Assembly (NCBI RefSeq): GCF_000374185.1
Contig: NZ_KB910518.1
Location: 6,771,286 to 6,835,285 of the forward strand
From: Paenibacillus sp. HW567
GTDB taxonomy: Bacteria > Bacillota > Bacilli > Paenibacillales > Paenibacillaceae
Direction of reading: 5' to 3'
Length of the DNA stretch: 64,000 nt
Part shown: piece by piece, positions 42,930 through 52,512 of the stretch
Numbering within the stretch: position 1 is the first letter of the stretch
Layout of the letters: each line of letters starts with the position of its first letter
Translations under genes and position numbers: made by a program
Notes under the pieces: model-generated
The model's input: the letters and a program-made list of their open reading frames with translations, nothing else
The model's database searches: none
Told to the model about the DNA's origin: nothing

Positions 42930-44480
42930 ATGGAAATTTGGTATATTGAAAGTAGATTGAGCCAAAAGTTACCACAACCATTTGAAGACTGGCTGTGTGA
43001 GCATGCCCATAAAATATTTGTACAAGATGGTGTTTTGAAGAGAAAATGGTTTGATTCAAAGGATATGGTTGTGTTTTCTAATTTAATTCCATCAGATATA
43101 GAATTAAACGAAGACTTTTCTTGTTCTTTAAATTTATCTAATACTATTATCGAACAGCGGAAATTCAACAAAGAACCAGTATGTATCCTAATCAATAATA
43201 ATAATAGAGCACTTCCGTATTTTCTGGTGCAAAATTTTTGGTGTAAACATCCTGCATTAATTACAGCAACTATAGTTACAATACAAAATTCAATAAACCC
43301 TTCTTCCTTTAACGCTAGTTTATATAGATTTCCAGAATATTGGGTGAACAGAAAGAATCAATTCTCAATTGATGCGTCGCATTTTATCTTGACGTGGGAT
43401 AGAACAGTACGTGATGTACTACAGAAATCAATGAATGTGCTTTACATTGAGAAGGATAATGATGTCAAGATAGATTTGGACCGTTATATCGAGAAAAATA
43501 TAAGAAATCAAAATGTAGAATATCCAATTAACTCAAGCATTCCCTCTATGAAGTGGAAGAATATTGGGATAGATGAAAAGGGTGGGCTATCTGTAATTAT
43601 CCCGTTTTACAATATGGGGTCAATGATATTAGAGACTATTCACAGTGTAACTGAGAGTACTTACAATGAAATAGAAATTATCATTGTAAATGATGGTAGT
43701 GATGATGTAGAAAGTATCGATGTGTTGCGGAAAATTGAATCGTCGATGCCTTTTGTAAGAGTTCTTCATATTACTAATGGAGGACTTTCTAATGCCCGTA
43801 ATGTTGGGGCTCATGCTGCAAAGAGTGATTTTATAACTTTCTTAGATTCAGATGATTTGATCGCACCTGAATATTACCAAAGATGTATTACAATCCTTGA
43901 AAGTTATAGAAATGTTTCTTTTGTTTACTCGTGGGTGCGTTTCTTTGGTTTACGAGAGGACGTTTGGGTTACTTTTGACACTGAACTCCCGTTACTTTTG
44001 TTGACCAATATGCTTAGTGCTTTTGCGGTAATTAAAAAAGAACATTTTTTAAAGTATGGGATTAACAAATTGGAAATGGAAAAGGGCATGGAAGATCATG
44101 AGTCGTGGATAAATATGAGTGAAAATGGATGTGCGGGGATCAGTATACCTGAAGCACTGGTTTATTATCGGATTCGGAATAATTCAATGTCTAGACAATT
44201 CAATCGGGAAATTGTAAATGATCTATATTATAAGATAAGCCAGTTTCATATAGAAATTTATAAGCAGTACGGGAATGAGATATTTAATTTGCTCTATATG
44301 AATGGTCCCGGGTATATGTGGAATAACCCTGCTGTCTCATACCCTGAATTGGGGTATTCACAGGACCAGGAGATCGATAATAATCTAAAGTATGAATTGA
44401 TGAGAATTTTTAACACCAAAAAGGGGAAATTACTTATAAAACTGTTTTTGAAGTTGAATCTGAATAGGTGGTTTAAATAA
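42930..44480 (+). CDS. GT2 glycosyltransferase with N-terminal extension
   Basis: 516 residues. A GT-A/GT2 domain starts at about residue 215 with LSVIIPFYNMGSMILETIHS, followed by IIIVNDGSDD, GGLSNARNVGAHAAKSDFIT and the DXD-type FLDSDDL, then ED-like EKGMEDHESWINM. The first about 210 residues have no recognised motif. The ribosome binding site is weak (GGCGGTG). Likely transfers a sugar during chain growth in the cytoplasm. Confidence 0.85.
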   Translation: MEIWYIESRLSQKLPQPFEDWLCEHAHKIFVQDGVLKRKWFDSKDMVVFSNLIPSDIELNEDFSCSLNLSNTIIEQRKFNKEPVCILINNNNRALPYFLVQNFWCKHPALITATIVTIQNSINPSSFNASLYRFPEYWVNRKNQFSIDASHFILTWDRTVRDVLQKSMNVLYIEKDNDVKIDLDRYIEKNIRNQNVEYPINSSIPSMKWKNIGIDEKGGLSVIIPFYNMGSMILETIHSVTESTYNEIEIIIVNDGSDDVESIDVLRKIESSMPFVRVLHITNGGLSNARNVGAHAAKSDFITFLDSDDLIAPEYYQRCITILESYRNVSFVYSWVRFFGLREDVWVTFDTELPLLLLTNMLSAFAVIKKEHFLKYGINKLEMEKGMEDHESWINMSENGCAGISIPEALVYYRIRNNSMSRQFNREIVNDLYYKISQFHIEIYKQYGNEIFNLLYMNGPGYMWNNPAVSYPELGYSQDQEIDNNLKYELMRIFNTKKGKLLIKLFLKLNLNRWFK

Positions 44481-44500
44481 AAACTGGAGTTGTTACAAGA

Positions 44501-45250
44501 ATGAAGGCGAAAATCAAAAAAACAGCAACGTTATTGTTAGCTCTTTTATTTTCTTATTCGTTTAGTGAGATATTTATACCAATTCACAATAAAGAGATCG
44601 GGTATATTATCTTTGTTTATAGTTATCTTATTGTTTTTAGTTTTTTTGTTATTGGTTACTTAATAAGAAAAAGTATAAACTCTATGACGAATAATCAAAC
44701 TTTTAAAAAAGTACTTAAATTACTTTTAGTTGTTTTAATTAGTTTTTTCACTCTAATTGTAATTATTCCACAAAGCTTCTTTGACCCAATGAAATATACA
44801 AGTATAACCTTGAACCCCAAAAGTACAACTATTCAAACTAATAGAAATGAGGTTTGGTTAAAGAGAATCATTATTGATGATAATGATATTAATATTCAGA
44901 AAATTAATGTTTCAAATGGATGGATTTATAAAGAGGGATCTATTGTATCCACTGGTGGCAACCACAATCCTCAAATGTTAAATCTATCTTTCAAGAAGGA
45001 TGTCCAACTAATCTTCGGGAAGCATGAATGGTCTGGTAAGGTTGAAATAAATAATGGAGTTCCTCATACAATTAATCTGAACTCTAAGACTCCTTCTGAG
45101 GAAATTATTAGAATAACAAAATCGAATAGATTGAAAAGTAACTTACCAAAGTTAATAGCATATATAATTTCTATCGCTCTACTTTCTATAAGTTTACTAA
45201 TAGCATTATCCTTTTTTAGAAGAATAGTATTGTCGAATCGTAATAAATAA
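44501..45250 (+). CDS. Uncharacterised membrane protein of the glycan locus
   Basis: 249 residues. Three TM segments in the first about 90 residues, a soluble beta-rich region at about 95-205 (TTIQTNRNEVWLKRIIIDDN and following) and one more TM segment near 220-240. The topology puts the soluble part outside. I recognise no family. It lies 20 nt after the GT2 gene and 15 nt before the epimerase gene, so it belongs to the operon. Confidence 0.75.
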   Translation: MKAKIKKTATLLLALLFSYSFSEIFIPIHNKEIGYIIFVYSYLIVFSFFVIGYLIRKSINSMTNNQTFKKVLKLLLVVLISFFTLIVIIPQSFFDPMKYTSITLNPKSTTIQTNRNEVWLKRIIIDDNDINIQKINVSNGWIYKEGSIVSTGGNHNPQMLNLSFKKDVQLIFGKHEWSGKVEINNGVPHTINLNSKTPSEEIIRITKSNRLKSNLPKLIAYIISIALLSISLLIALSFFRRIVLSNRNK

Positions 45251-45265
45251 TAAGGGTGGATAACT

Positions 45266-46174
45266 ATGAAAATATTAGTAACCGGCGGTTGTGGGTTTAT
45301 TGGGTCACATATAGTAGATGAATTGATAAGTAATGGTCATGAAGTTATGGTAATTGATAATTTATCGACCGGGTTAATCACGAATTTAAATAAATCTGCT
45401 TATTTTTGTGAAGTGGATTTTATGACATCAGAAGCAGAACGATTAATAATTGAGTTCCAACCCGAAATAGTTTTCCATCATGCAGCTCAAGTAAGTGTAC
45501 AAAAATCTATGTTTAATCCTATTGATGATGCTACAACCAACATACTAGGTACTATAAAACTTCTCGAATACTGTAGCAATGCAGGTGTAAAGAAAATAAT
45601 CTATGCGTCCTCAGCTGCCGCTTATGGTAACCCTAATTATCTACCAATAGATGAGGAGCATCCAATCCGTCCTGTATCATATTACGGAATATCGAAACAT
45701 ACTCCTGAGCAATATATAAAAACTTTCTGCAGCACTAAGGAACTTTCTTTCACCATACTACGTTATGCTAACGTATATGGGAAGAGACAAGATTCTACAG
45801 GTGAAGGCGGTGTAATAGCAATATTCTTGGACCGACTGCTCAATAAAGAAGTTCCAATATTCTTTGGTGATGGTGAACAAACTAGAGATTTCATTTATGT
45901 GAAGGATATTGTTAATGCAAATTTGTTTGTAATAAATAATGGTGACAATGAAGTGTTTAATGTAAGTACAGGTAGTGGAGTTTCTTTAAATAACCTTTAT
46001 GACTTAATGAATAAAGGTTTAAATACTAACATTTCTCCTAAATATGAACGTCCAAGAAAAGGAGATATTCTACATAGTTATTTAGATAATGGCAAGTTAA
46101 GGGAATTAGGATGGTCTCCACAATATAGTATCGAGAGTGGTTTGAATGATATTTTGGATAATCTTGATAAATAG
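45266..46174 (+). CDS. NAD-dependent sugar epimerase, GalE-like
   Basis: 302 residues, extended SDR. Rossmann motif TGGCGFIGSH, the NLSTG loop, SSAAAYG and the catalytic Tyr-x3-Lys in SYYGISK are present. The family includes UDP-glucose 4-epimerases, so UDP-galactose from GalU-made UDP-glucose is a reasonable product. It is about 30 residues shorter than typical GalE, so another sugar nucleotide is possible. RBS AGGGTGG precedes the ATG. Confidence 0.88.
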   Translation: MKILVTGGCGFIGSHIVDELISNGHEVMVIDNLSTGLITNLNKSAYFCEVDFMTSEAERLIIEFQPEIVFHHAAQVSVQKSMFNPIDDATTNILGTIKLLEYCSNAGVKKIIYASSAAAYGNPNYLPIDEEHPIRPVSYYGISKHTPEQYIKTFCSTKELSFTILRYANVYGKRQDSTGEGGVIAIFLDRLLNKEVPIFFGDGEQTRDFIYVKDIVNANLFVINNGDNEVFNVSTGSGVSLNNLYDLMNKGLNTNISPKYERPRKGDILHSYLDNGKLRELGWSPQYSIESGLNDILDNLDK

Positions 46175-46516
46175 TATCAGGATAATGAAGGGATGAATAG
46201 AAATTTTGTTATATTATTAATTACTGGAGGCCGAAATGTCCGATAGCAAACTGCTTTATTTAAATGGCCTCCGTGGTGTGGCTGCATTAGTAGTTGTATT
46301 TTCTCATTATACTCTAAGTTTCTTCCCAGCCCTGCATACAGGAAATACGAGTGATGTGTATAATTCTTTCGAGCTATTCGTGTCTGGATCACCGTTAAAT
46401 GTCTTTTATAATGGAAGCTTTGCTGTTTTTATTTTTTTCATACTTAGTGGCTTTGTTTTGAGTTACAAATATTGGGGTGTTGAGAACTATAAATTCAATG
46501 ATTTCTTAGGGAATAT

Positions 46517-46524
46517 TATAAAAA
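46517..46524. repeat. Left target-site duplication of the IS4-type element
   Basis: TATAAAAA, identical to the copy at 48026-48033 on the other side of the element. Confidence 0.88.
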
Positions 46525-48025
46525 CTGGACAGTCAAAAGTTCTATAGCGCTAAGAAACCAACGAATCGTGCTCCACATCAGCATTTTCCTGTTTAGAATT
46601 TAATTATTTTCGTTATGGATAAGTGAGGATTTTGAGCAAACAGGCGAAAAATAGACTTGCGTAAATAAGCGGCAACGTTGGCCTCTGAGACCACAGCATG
46701 GGAGGGCGTTCGTAGATAGCGGAAAAACAACCCCAATGTTCGGCCTGAAAAACGCAAGGCGATCAACTGAAGCAGTCCCATCGAAATGCACTGGCACATC
46801 ACAAAGCCTTCGATCTCCTGGATCGTTTTCTGGATGCGCTGCCGGTTCTGTTCGTTTTTTACGGCTTCGAGCGGATGTGTTTCCTCTTTTTTCAAAAACC
46901 GGTTCAACTTCGGCATGGACTTGCTCCAGAAGCGGTAGCCAAAGGCGTGAGTGACTTGCTTCATTTCACGAAATGTACACTCAATTTTGAAGCGATAACC
47001 GTACAAGCGGATAATGTCGGGGGCCGCCAGGCTCAAATCGGTACTAACCAAAATGGAGCGGCGGCCCTCATGCACCACCAGTACAAAGCGCAATTCCTGA
47101 TACAAGCCCTGGCCCCAAAGCAGCTCCAGGCACAGAAATTGAACCGTCTCTTCTTTGCCGTACAGCACAAGGGTTGTGGTTTGAAATTCGGCAGCGCGAG
47201 TCACGAATAACTCCTTGAGTTTGACCGCAGGGCCGTTTTTCGGCAGTCGGCCACGCCCGGGCTTCTTCGCAGGGGGGAGTTCGTAGGCGAACGCATTAGA
47301 TTTGGCTTTCCTTACCAGGTGCATGCGGGCTTCGGAAGCTTGGTGGCAAGACTTCAACTGTTCTAAGGCTGGAACCGACAAGAAGTAACGATCCAGGAGC
47401 AGCAGCGCTTGACCAAAACCTTCCGCAGCCTCGAAGCCTTGTTCAATCATCTGAACGACATGGGACGGCGTCTTACCTTAGCCCTTGGACTTAGTCACCC
47501 TTGGAGATATTTTCGGATTCCTGATGGAGTTTCTTGACCCCTGGCATCCGGCGGCCTTCCTTGGCTTGTTTCATGCCGTCCCCCACGAGGACCACGCGAT
47601 TCTGAATCAACAGCAAAGGCGCATGCTGTCGCACGACCTGAAGCCATCTCTGCCGAAGCGACGAGTTGGACCAGCGGACGAACGGAAGAAGTGAATTAGG
47701 ATCTCGTAGCAGCGACTATTCAGCGAGAGATCCCGAATCAAGGAAGTCACACCCAAATGGTCGGAACGTAGCATGAAACCCACAACGATAACAACAAACC
47801 ATTCGAACGTGGCTTGTCTGGAGAAGCACGAACGGAAGGGAAGTAATAGATTGTTCATATATTTGAGCATTGGTATGTTCAATCGCCTACAAATAGGGCA
47901 AACTGCTTGTTGTAACCCATTTGGCGATTATTCCTTTCGTGTGAGAACTAAAGGATACCATAATTCGCTCAATTGGGTTATTTTTCTATGCGTCGATTTT
48001 TCGACAAGAACTTTTCACTGTCCAG
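46525..48025. mobile_element. 1501-bp IS4-type insertion sequence, decayed
   Basis: The ends CTGGACAGTCAAAAGTTCT (from 46525) and its complement at 48007-48025 match with one mismatch over 19 bp. Both sides are flanked by the identical 8-bp TATAAAAA (46517-46524 and 48026-48033), a target duplication. The ends are therefore certain. The inside holds one transposase gene on the minus strand, itself broken. It interrupts the acyltransferase gene. Confidence 0.92.
46593..47882 (-). pseudogene. Broken DDE transposase gene, IS4-type
   Basis: The N-terminal part starts at 47882 (MNIPMLKYMNNLLLPF) and shifts frame near 47675 (LIHFFRSSA then SNSSLRQRW in another frame). That frame holds the first aspartate (VVLVGDGMKQAKEG) and stops soon after ENISKG, where a stretch is missing. 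The remaining frame (from 47450) has the second aspartate (LLLLDRYFLS) and the IS4 signature Tyr-x2-Arg-x3-Glu-x6-Lys in LYGYRFKIECTFREMKQ. One frameshift, one internal deletion and stops make it inactive. Confidence 0.85.
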
Positions 48026-48033
48026 TATAAAAA
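48026..48033. repeat. Right target-site duplication of the IS4-type element
   Basis: TATAAAAA, identical to 46517-46524; removing one copy with the IS restores the acyltransferase reading frame across the junction. Confidence 0.88.
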
Positions 48034-49008
48034 GATACATTCGCTTGAACATTCCCATAGCAGGCTCAATTTTATTAGCATTCTGCTTTCTTGCTCTAGG
48101 ATTATTTTATAATTCACATGCAAATGAAATAACAAATTCACTTGGTTGGTTAAAAGGAATATACAGATTTCTTTCAAGCGTCAAAAAAAGCATTGTATGG
48201 AGTTGTCTTTCAGGGTAAACAAAATTATAATTTGATTTTGTGGAATTTGAAATATGAGTTTTTCGGTTCAATTATAATTTATACATTTATGCTTGTATTT
48301 AGAAAAACAAGACTTCATTATATTATATATCCTTTGTTTTTTTATTTTTTTTCTGGAACAGTTACTACCTTTCTTTTTTCTTGGGTCTACTATTAAGTGA
48401 TCTTCATAGAAGTGATTTTTCTGTTAGCATTATTTTTGGATCATTTCCTTGGCGGGAACAATTTGGTGTGCCCACAAGCTTATATGGTTATTAAAAATTG
48501 AATTTCTTAAAGGTTGATTCTTACTATGAATTTTATTATACCCCGGGAGTTTTCTTGCTATTAATTTGTGCCTTAAATTCAGTGTATTTAAAGAAAATAC
48601 TTAGTAGTCGCATTTGTTTGTTCTTAGGAGAGGTATCCTTTTCATTATACCTGTTGCATTTACTCATGTTGTACTCACTATCCAGCTTTCTATTGCACTA
48701 TTTTAGTAGTCAGTTTTCTTATAATTTAAGTTTTAGTTTAATGTTTACTATTTCGGTATCTCTACTTTTTGTGATCAGTTATTTATATTATAGATATGTT
48801 GATCTACTTGGTATCAAGACTGCCAGTATTGTGGTAAGTAAATTTGGAAATATTATAAATAAAGAGGACATCGCCTCTGTTTTACCGTATCAATCAAAAA
48901 GGTTTTGAGTTAGCTCGGTGAAATTAAGATAAAGTCATTCATCTATTCGCTAAAATCGTTTCGTCTGGCAGACATTTAGTTAATACTGAAAAATTTGGAG
49001 GGTTTCCA

Positions 49009-49752
49009 TTGAAAGGCATAATCCTAGCCGGAGGCACAGGCTCCCGCCTATACCCTCTGACCAAAGTTACTAATAAACATCTGCTTCCTGTAGGCAAATA
49101 CCCGATGATCTTCCATGCCATTTATAAACTCAAACAAGCTGGAATACATGATATTTTAGTTGTTACCGGGAAAGAGCATATGGGTGATGTGGTGAATTTA
49201 CTAGGGAGTGGAGGCTCCATGAATGTTTCATTCACGTACAAAGTTCAAGATGAAGCCGGTGGAATAGCTCAGGCGTTGGGACTTGCGGAGCAGTTTGTAG
49301 GCTTTGATCGAAGTGTAGTTATTCTTGGGGACAATGTATTTGAAGAGGATATTTCTCATTATGTAAATAATTTTGAGTCCCAAATTAGTGGTGCGAAGAT
49401 TCTAATTCAAAAAGTCTCTGATCCGCAGCGTTTTGGTGTGCCTGAACTGCAGGGGGATAAGATCGTTTCTATCGAGGAAAAGCCACAACTTCCTAAGAGC
49501 AGTTTTGCAGTGACTGGCATATATATGTTTGATAGCAGTGTTTTCGATATCATCAAAACCCTCTCTCCGTCTCATCGTGGAGAACTCGAAGTAACCGATG
49601 TAAACAATGCATATATTAAAAGAAATCAGCTCACATATGATATCCTAGACGGCTGGTGGACGGATGCTGGCACTCACGCTTCTTTAGCCAGGGCGAACGA
49701 GTTGGCTAAATATACTATGTTCGATGAAGAGTTTGGTAAATTAAAACTATAG
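49009..49752 (+). CDS. rmlA: Glucose-1-phosphate thymidylyltransferase (short type)
   Basis: 247 residues from TTG 49009; GGAGGG ends 6 nt before it. It couples glucose-1-phosphate to dTTP, the first step to dTDP-L-rhamnose. Start motif MKGIILAGGTGSRLYPLTKV, then VVILGDNVFEEDI, VSIEEKPQLPKS and WWTDAGTHASL. It lacks the last about 40 residues of the long form, like SpsI-type enzymes. First gene of rmlACBD. GC content rises here compared with the island just upstream. Confidence 0.92.
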   Translation: MKGIILAGGTGSRLYPLTKVTNKHLLPVGKYPMIFHAIYKLKQAGIHDILVVTGKEHMGDVVNLLGSGGSMNVSFTYKVQDEAGGIAQALGLAEQFVGFDRSVVILGDNVFEEDISHYVNNFESQISGAKILIQKVSDPQRFGVPELQGDKIVSIEEKPQLPKSSFAVTGIYMFDSSVFDIIKTLSPSHRGELEVTDVNNAYIKRNQLTYDILDGWWTDAGTHASLARANELAKYTMFDEEFGKLKL

Positions 49753-49772
49753 AAAAGAGGAGGAACTCCAGA

Positions 49773-50321
49773 ATGAAAGTCACTCCTTTAAAACTTCAAG
49801 GCGCAATCCTTCTTGAACCGGTTGTCCATGGTGACAACCGGGGTTTTTTTATGGAAAGTTACAATGAAGAGGTTATGCAAAAGGTTGGTGTGAACTACAA
49901 GTTCATCCAAGACAATCAATCCCTCTCAGCAGAGGTTGGGGTACTCCGGGGGCTGCATTATCAATTGAATCCCAAGGCACAGACGAAGCTGATTCGTGTG
50001 CTCTCAGGGGCTATTTATGACGTAATCGTTGATATCCGCCGCAGCTCTCCGACTTTTGGCCAGTGGGTGGGTGTTATCCTCAGTGAACATAACAAACGCC
50101 AACTGCTCGTGCCAAAAGGCTTCGCTCACGGGTTCTGCACACTGGTGCCAAACACCCAAGTCTTATACAAAGTGGACGAATATTATTCCCCTGAGAATGA
50201 CCGCGGCATATTATGGAGTGATCCGGCGCTAGGCATTGATTGGCCGACGTCTGCGCCTGTGTTGTCCGATAAAGACAAGCGTCATCCGCTGTTAAAGGAT
50301 GCAGAGTTGAACTTCGAATAA
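49773..50321 (+). CDS. rmlC: dTDP-4-dehydrorhamnose 3,5-epimerase
   Basis: 182 residues, normal. Cupin epimerase acting on dTDP-4-keto-6-deoxyglucose. Motifs: GFFMESYNEEVM, FIQDNQSLS, VLRGLHYQLNPKAQTKLIRV with the catalytic His, GAIYDVIVDIR, KGFAHGFCTL with the active-site Tyr nearby in YKVDEYYSPE. It follows rmlA by 20 nt in the same operon. Confidence 0.96.
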   Translation: MKVTPLKLQGAILLEPVVHGDNRGFFMESYNEEVMQKVGVNYKFIQDNQSLSAEVGVLRGLHYQLNPKAQTKLIRVLSGAIYDVIVDIRRSSPTFGQWVGVILSEHNKRQLLVPKGFAHGFCTLVPNTQVLYKVDEYYSPENDRGILWSDPALGIDWPTSAPVLSDKDKRHPLLKDAELNFE

Positions 50322-50366
50322 TAACGGCTGCATCATATTTTAATGAACAAAAGGTGGGGTTAACAC

Positions 50367-51389
50367 ATGAAACTGCTCGTTACCGGCGGGGCCGGATTTA
50401 TCGGCAGCAATTTTGTAATGTACATGCTGCAGCAGCACCCGGAGTATAAGATCGTCAACGTGGATGCGCTGACGTATGCTGGAAATCTGGAGAATTTGAA
50501 GTCAATCGAAAATCACCCTAATTATACGTTTGCTAAGGCCGACATTACAGATGTGCAGGCGATGGATGCGCTGATCAGCCAGGGGGTTGATGTGGTTGTC
50601 AACTTTGCGGCGGAATCGCATGTGGACCGGAGTATTTTGGAGCCGGATGTGTTTGTGAAGACGAATGTGCTGGGTACGCAGGTACTTTTGGATGCGGCGA
50701 AAAAATATAGTGTGAACAAGTTCGTTCAGGTATCTACAGATGAGGTGTATGGAACGCTTGGAGCTACCGGGTTGTTTACCGAAGAAACTCCTCTGACTCC
50801 GAACAGTCCTTATTCCGCCAGCAAGGCGGGCGGGGATTTGCTGGTGCGTGCATATCATGAGACTTTTGGCTTGCCGGTAAATATCACCCGCTGCTCCAAT
50901 AACTACGGCCCGTATCAGTTCCCTGAGAAGCTGATTCCGCTGATGATTTCGCGTGCGCTGGCGGATCAGGCGCTGCCGGTGTATGGTGATGGAATGAATA
51001 TCCGTGATTGGCTGTATGTTGAGGATCATTGCAGCGCGATTGATCTGGTTATTCATGAAGGTGTGAATGGCGAGGTATATAATATTGGCGGCAACAATGA
51101 GCGCACAAATGTGCATATCGTGAATACGGTGCTGCAGGAGCTGGGCAAGCCGGATTCGCTGATAACGTATGTTCAGGATCGTCCGGGCCATGACCGCCGC
51201 TATGGCATTAATCCCACCAAGATAACGAGAGACCTGGGCTGGAAGCCTAAACATACGTTTGAAACAGGAATTAAGGAAACGATCCAGTGGTATCTGAATA
51301 ACCGGGAATGGTGGACTCGCATTCAGTCTGGTGAATACCAACAGTATACCGCGCTCCAATACGGCAGCCGTCTGGGGGATTCTCTGTAA
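50367..51389 (+). CDS. rmlB: dTDP-glucose 4,6-dehydratase
   Basis: 340 residues. Extended SDR with NAD motif TGGAGFIGSNF, FAAESHVDRSI, the STDEVYG segment, catalytic Tyr-x3-Lys in SPYSASKAGGD, and the C-terminal RPGHDRRYGI. Converts dTDP-glucose to dTDP-4-keto-6-deoxyglucose. Its TAA overlaps the ATG of rmlD by one base. Confidence 0.97.
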   Translation: MKLLVTGGAGFIGSNFVMYMLQQHPEYKIVNVDALTYAGNLENLKSIENHPNYTFAKADITDVQAMDALISQGVDVVVNFAAESHVDRSILEPDVFVKTNVLGTQVLLDAAKKYSVNKFVQVSTDEVYGTLGATGLFTEETPLTPNSPYSASKAGGDLLVRAYHETFGLPVNITRCSNNYGPYQFPEKLIPLMISRALADQALPVYGDGMNIRDWLYVEDHCSAIDLVIHEGVNGEVYNIGGNNERTNVHIVNTVLQELGKPDSLITYVQDRPGHDRRYGINPTKITRDLGWKPKHTFETGIKETIQWYLNNREWWTRIQSGEYQQYTALQYGSRLGDSL

Positions 51390-52258
51390 TGTCCAAGATG
51401 AAAGTGCTTGTTACAGGTTCAGCCGGACAGTTGGGACAGGATTTGGTGCCTTTGCTGCAAGCGCATGGCCATGAGGTAATGGGTTGTGACCGGCAGGAGA
51501 TGGACATTACCGATCTGGATCAATGTACGGAAATTATTAGCGGCTTCGCGCCGGATGCTGTGATTCATTGTGCCGCTCATACAGCAGTAGATGCCGCCGA
51601 GACCGACATAGATGCCGCTTATTTGATTAATGCCACCGGAAGCCGAAATGTGGCGCTTGCTGCCGAAAAGGCGGGTGCAAAGCTGGTATATATCAGCACG
51701 GATTATGTTTTTGACGGCATGGGAACAGAGCCATATCATGAATACGATAACACTGCTCCTCAGAGTATTTACGGCAAGTCCAAGCGGGCTGGAGAGATTC
51801 TGGTGCAGTCGTTGTCCTCTAAGTTCTTCATTGTGCGTACTTCCTGGGTATACGGTAAGTATGGTAATAACTTTGTCAAAACCATGCTGAAGCTGGGGCA
51901 GGAGAAGCCGCTTATCCAGGTAGTAGACGACCAAAAGGGTGCACCGACCTACACTGTTGATTTGGCTTACTTCCTGGTGAAGCTTGTACAGACGGAGAAA
52001 TATGGTATATACCATGCTACTAATAGTGAATTTTGTACCTGGTACGAGTTCACGCAGGCGATCTTTGCAGAAGCAGAGGATATCCTTGGATTGAAATTTA
52101 CAGCGAAGCTGGAGCCATGCACAACCGAGCAGTTTCCTCGTCCGGCACCGCGCCCGCGTTATTCGGTGATGGAGCATCTGGCAATCCGCACAAACGGATT
52201 TCAGGATATGCGGCCATGGCGTGAAGGGCTGAAGGACTTTTTGCTTGAGCTGAAATAA
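51389..52258 (+). CDS. rmlD: dTDP-4-dehydrorhamnose reductase
   Basis: 289 residues. NADPH motif GSAGQLGQDLVPLL, HCAAHTAVDAAE, STDYVFDG, catalytic YGKSKRAGE and the C-terminal RPRYSVMEH. Last step to dTDP-L-rhamnose. Translationally coupled to rmlB and followed by a terminator, so rmlACBD ends here. The product feeds the rhamnosyltransferase-like GT2 genes downstream. Confidence 0.96.
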   Translation: MSKMKVLVTGSAGQLGQDLVPLLQAHGHEVMGCDRQEMDITDLDQCTEIISGFAPDAVIHCAAHTAVDAAETDIDAAYLINATGSRNVALAAEKAGAKLVYISTDYVFDGMGTEPYHEYDNTAPQSIYGKSKRAGEILVQSLSSKFFIVRTSWVYGKYGNNFVKTMLKLGQEKPLIQVVDDQKGAPTYTVDLAYFLVKLVQTEKYGIYHATNSEFCTWYEFTQAIFAEAEDILGLKFTAKLEPCTTEQFPRPAPRPRYSVMEHLAIRTNGFQDMRPWREGLKDFLLELK

Positions 52259-52264
52259 CTTGAA

Positions 52265-52303
52265 GACTCCTGTACCGCTACTGGCGGTGCGGGAGTTTTT
52301 TTT
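52265..52303 (+). terminator. Terminator after rmlD
   Basis: ACTCCTGTACCGC pairs with GCGGTGCGGGAGT around TACTG and is followed by TTTTTTTT. Confidence 0.88.
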
Positions 52304-52340
52304 GGAAATTATGAGGAGTGTTTCCCCAAATTCTATCATC

Positions 52341-52403
52341 GTTATATTTCTTGCTAAAACGGGTACTGTCCCTTTATGGACGGTGCATCTGTTTCTGCTT
52401 GGT
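52341..52403 (+). repeat. Nested palindromic repeat, copy C
   Basis: After TTATATTTCTTGCT the core reads AAAACGG-GTA-CTGTCC-CTTTAT-GGACGG-TGCAT-CTGTTT-CTGCTTGG. Inner stem CTGTCC/GGACGG and outer stem AAACGG/CTGTTT each keep pairing through one G-U. Same order and orientation relative to the next gene as copies A and B. It lies 110 nt before the GT2 start. Confidence 0.78.
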
Positions 52404-52512
52404 GACAATAGTGGATAGGAACTGGCTATGAGACGGCGTAGCCGCCTGTGCTTGTTTTCGGTATAATAGACAGTATGTTATTAACCAGAATTCGAGGATA
52501 TAGAGGATACTT

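Larger units (their letters stand above)
46236..48908 (+). pseudogene. Acyltransferase-3 (OafA-like) gene, split by an IS and frameshifted
   Basis: The N-terminal part (46236-46524) has the family start LNGLRGVAALVVVFSHY and FFILSGFVLSY. It resumes in frame at 48034 (FLGNIIK joined to RYIRLNIP) if the IS and one 8-bp repeat are removed. Downstream, the frame shifts at an A7 run (48183-48189), shifts back near a T6 run (48374-48379) and meets a stop at 48492-48494; the rest runs to 48908. The intact protein would O-acetylate a sugar with membrane helices. Several lesions mean it is dead and not recently inactivated by the IS alone. Confidence 0.88.

Noticed and set aside
47485..47694. Small plus-strand frame inside the IS4-type element
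   Set aside because: Shadow of the broken transposase gene on the other strand.
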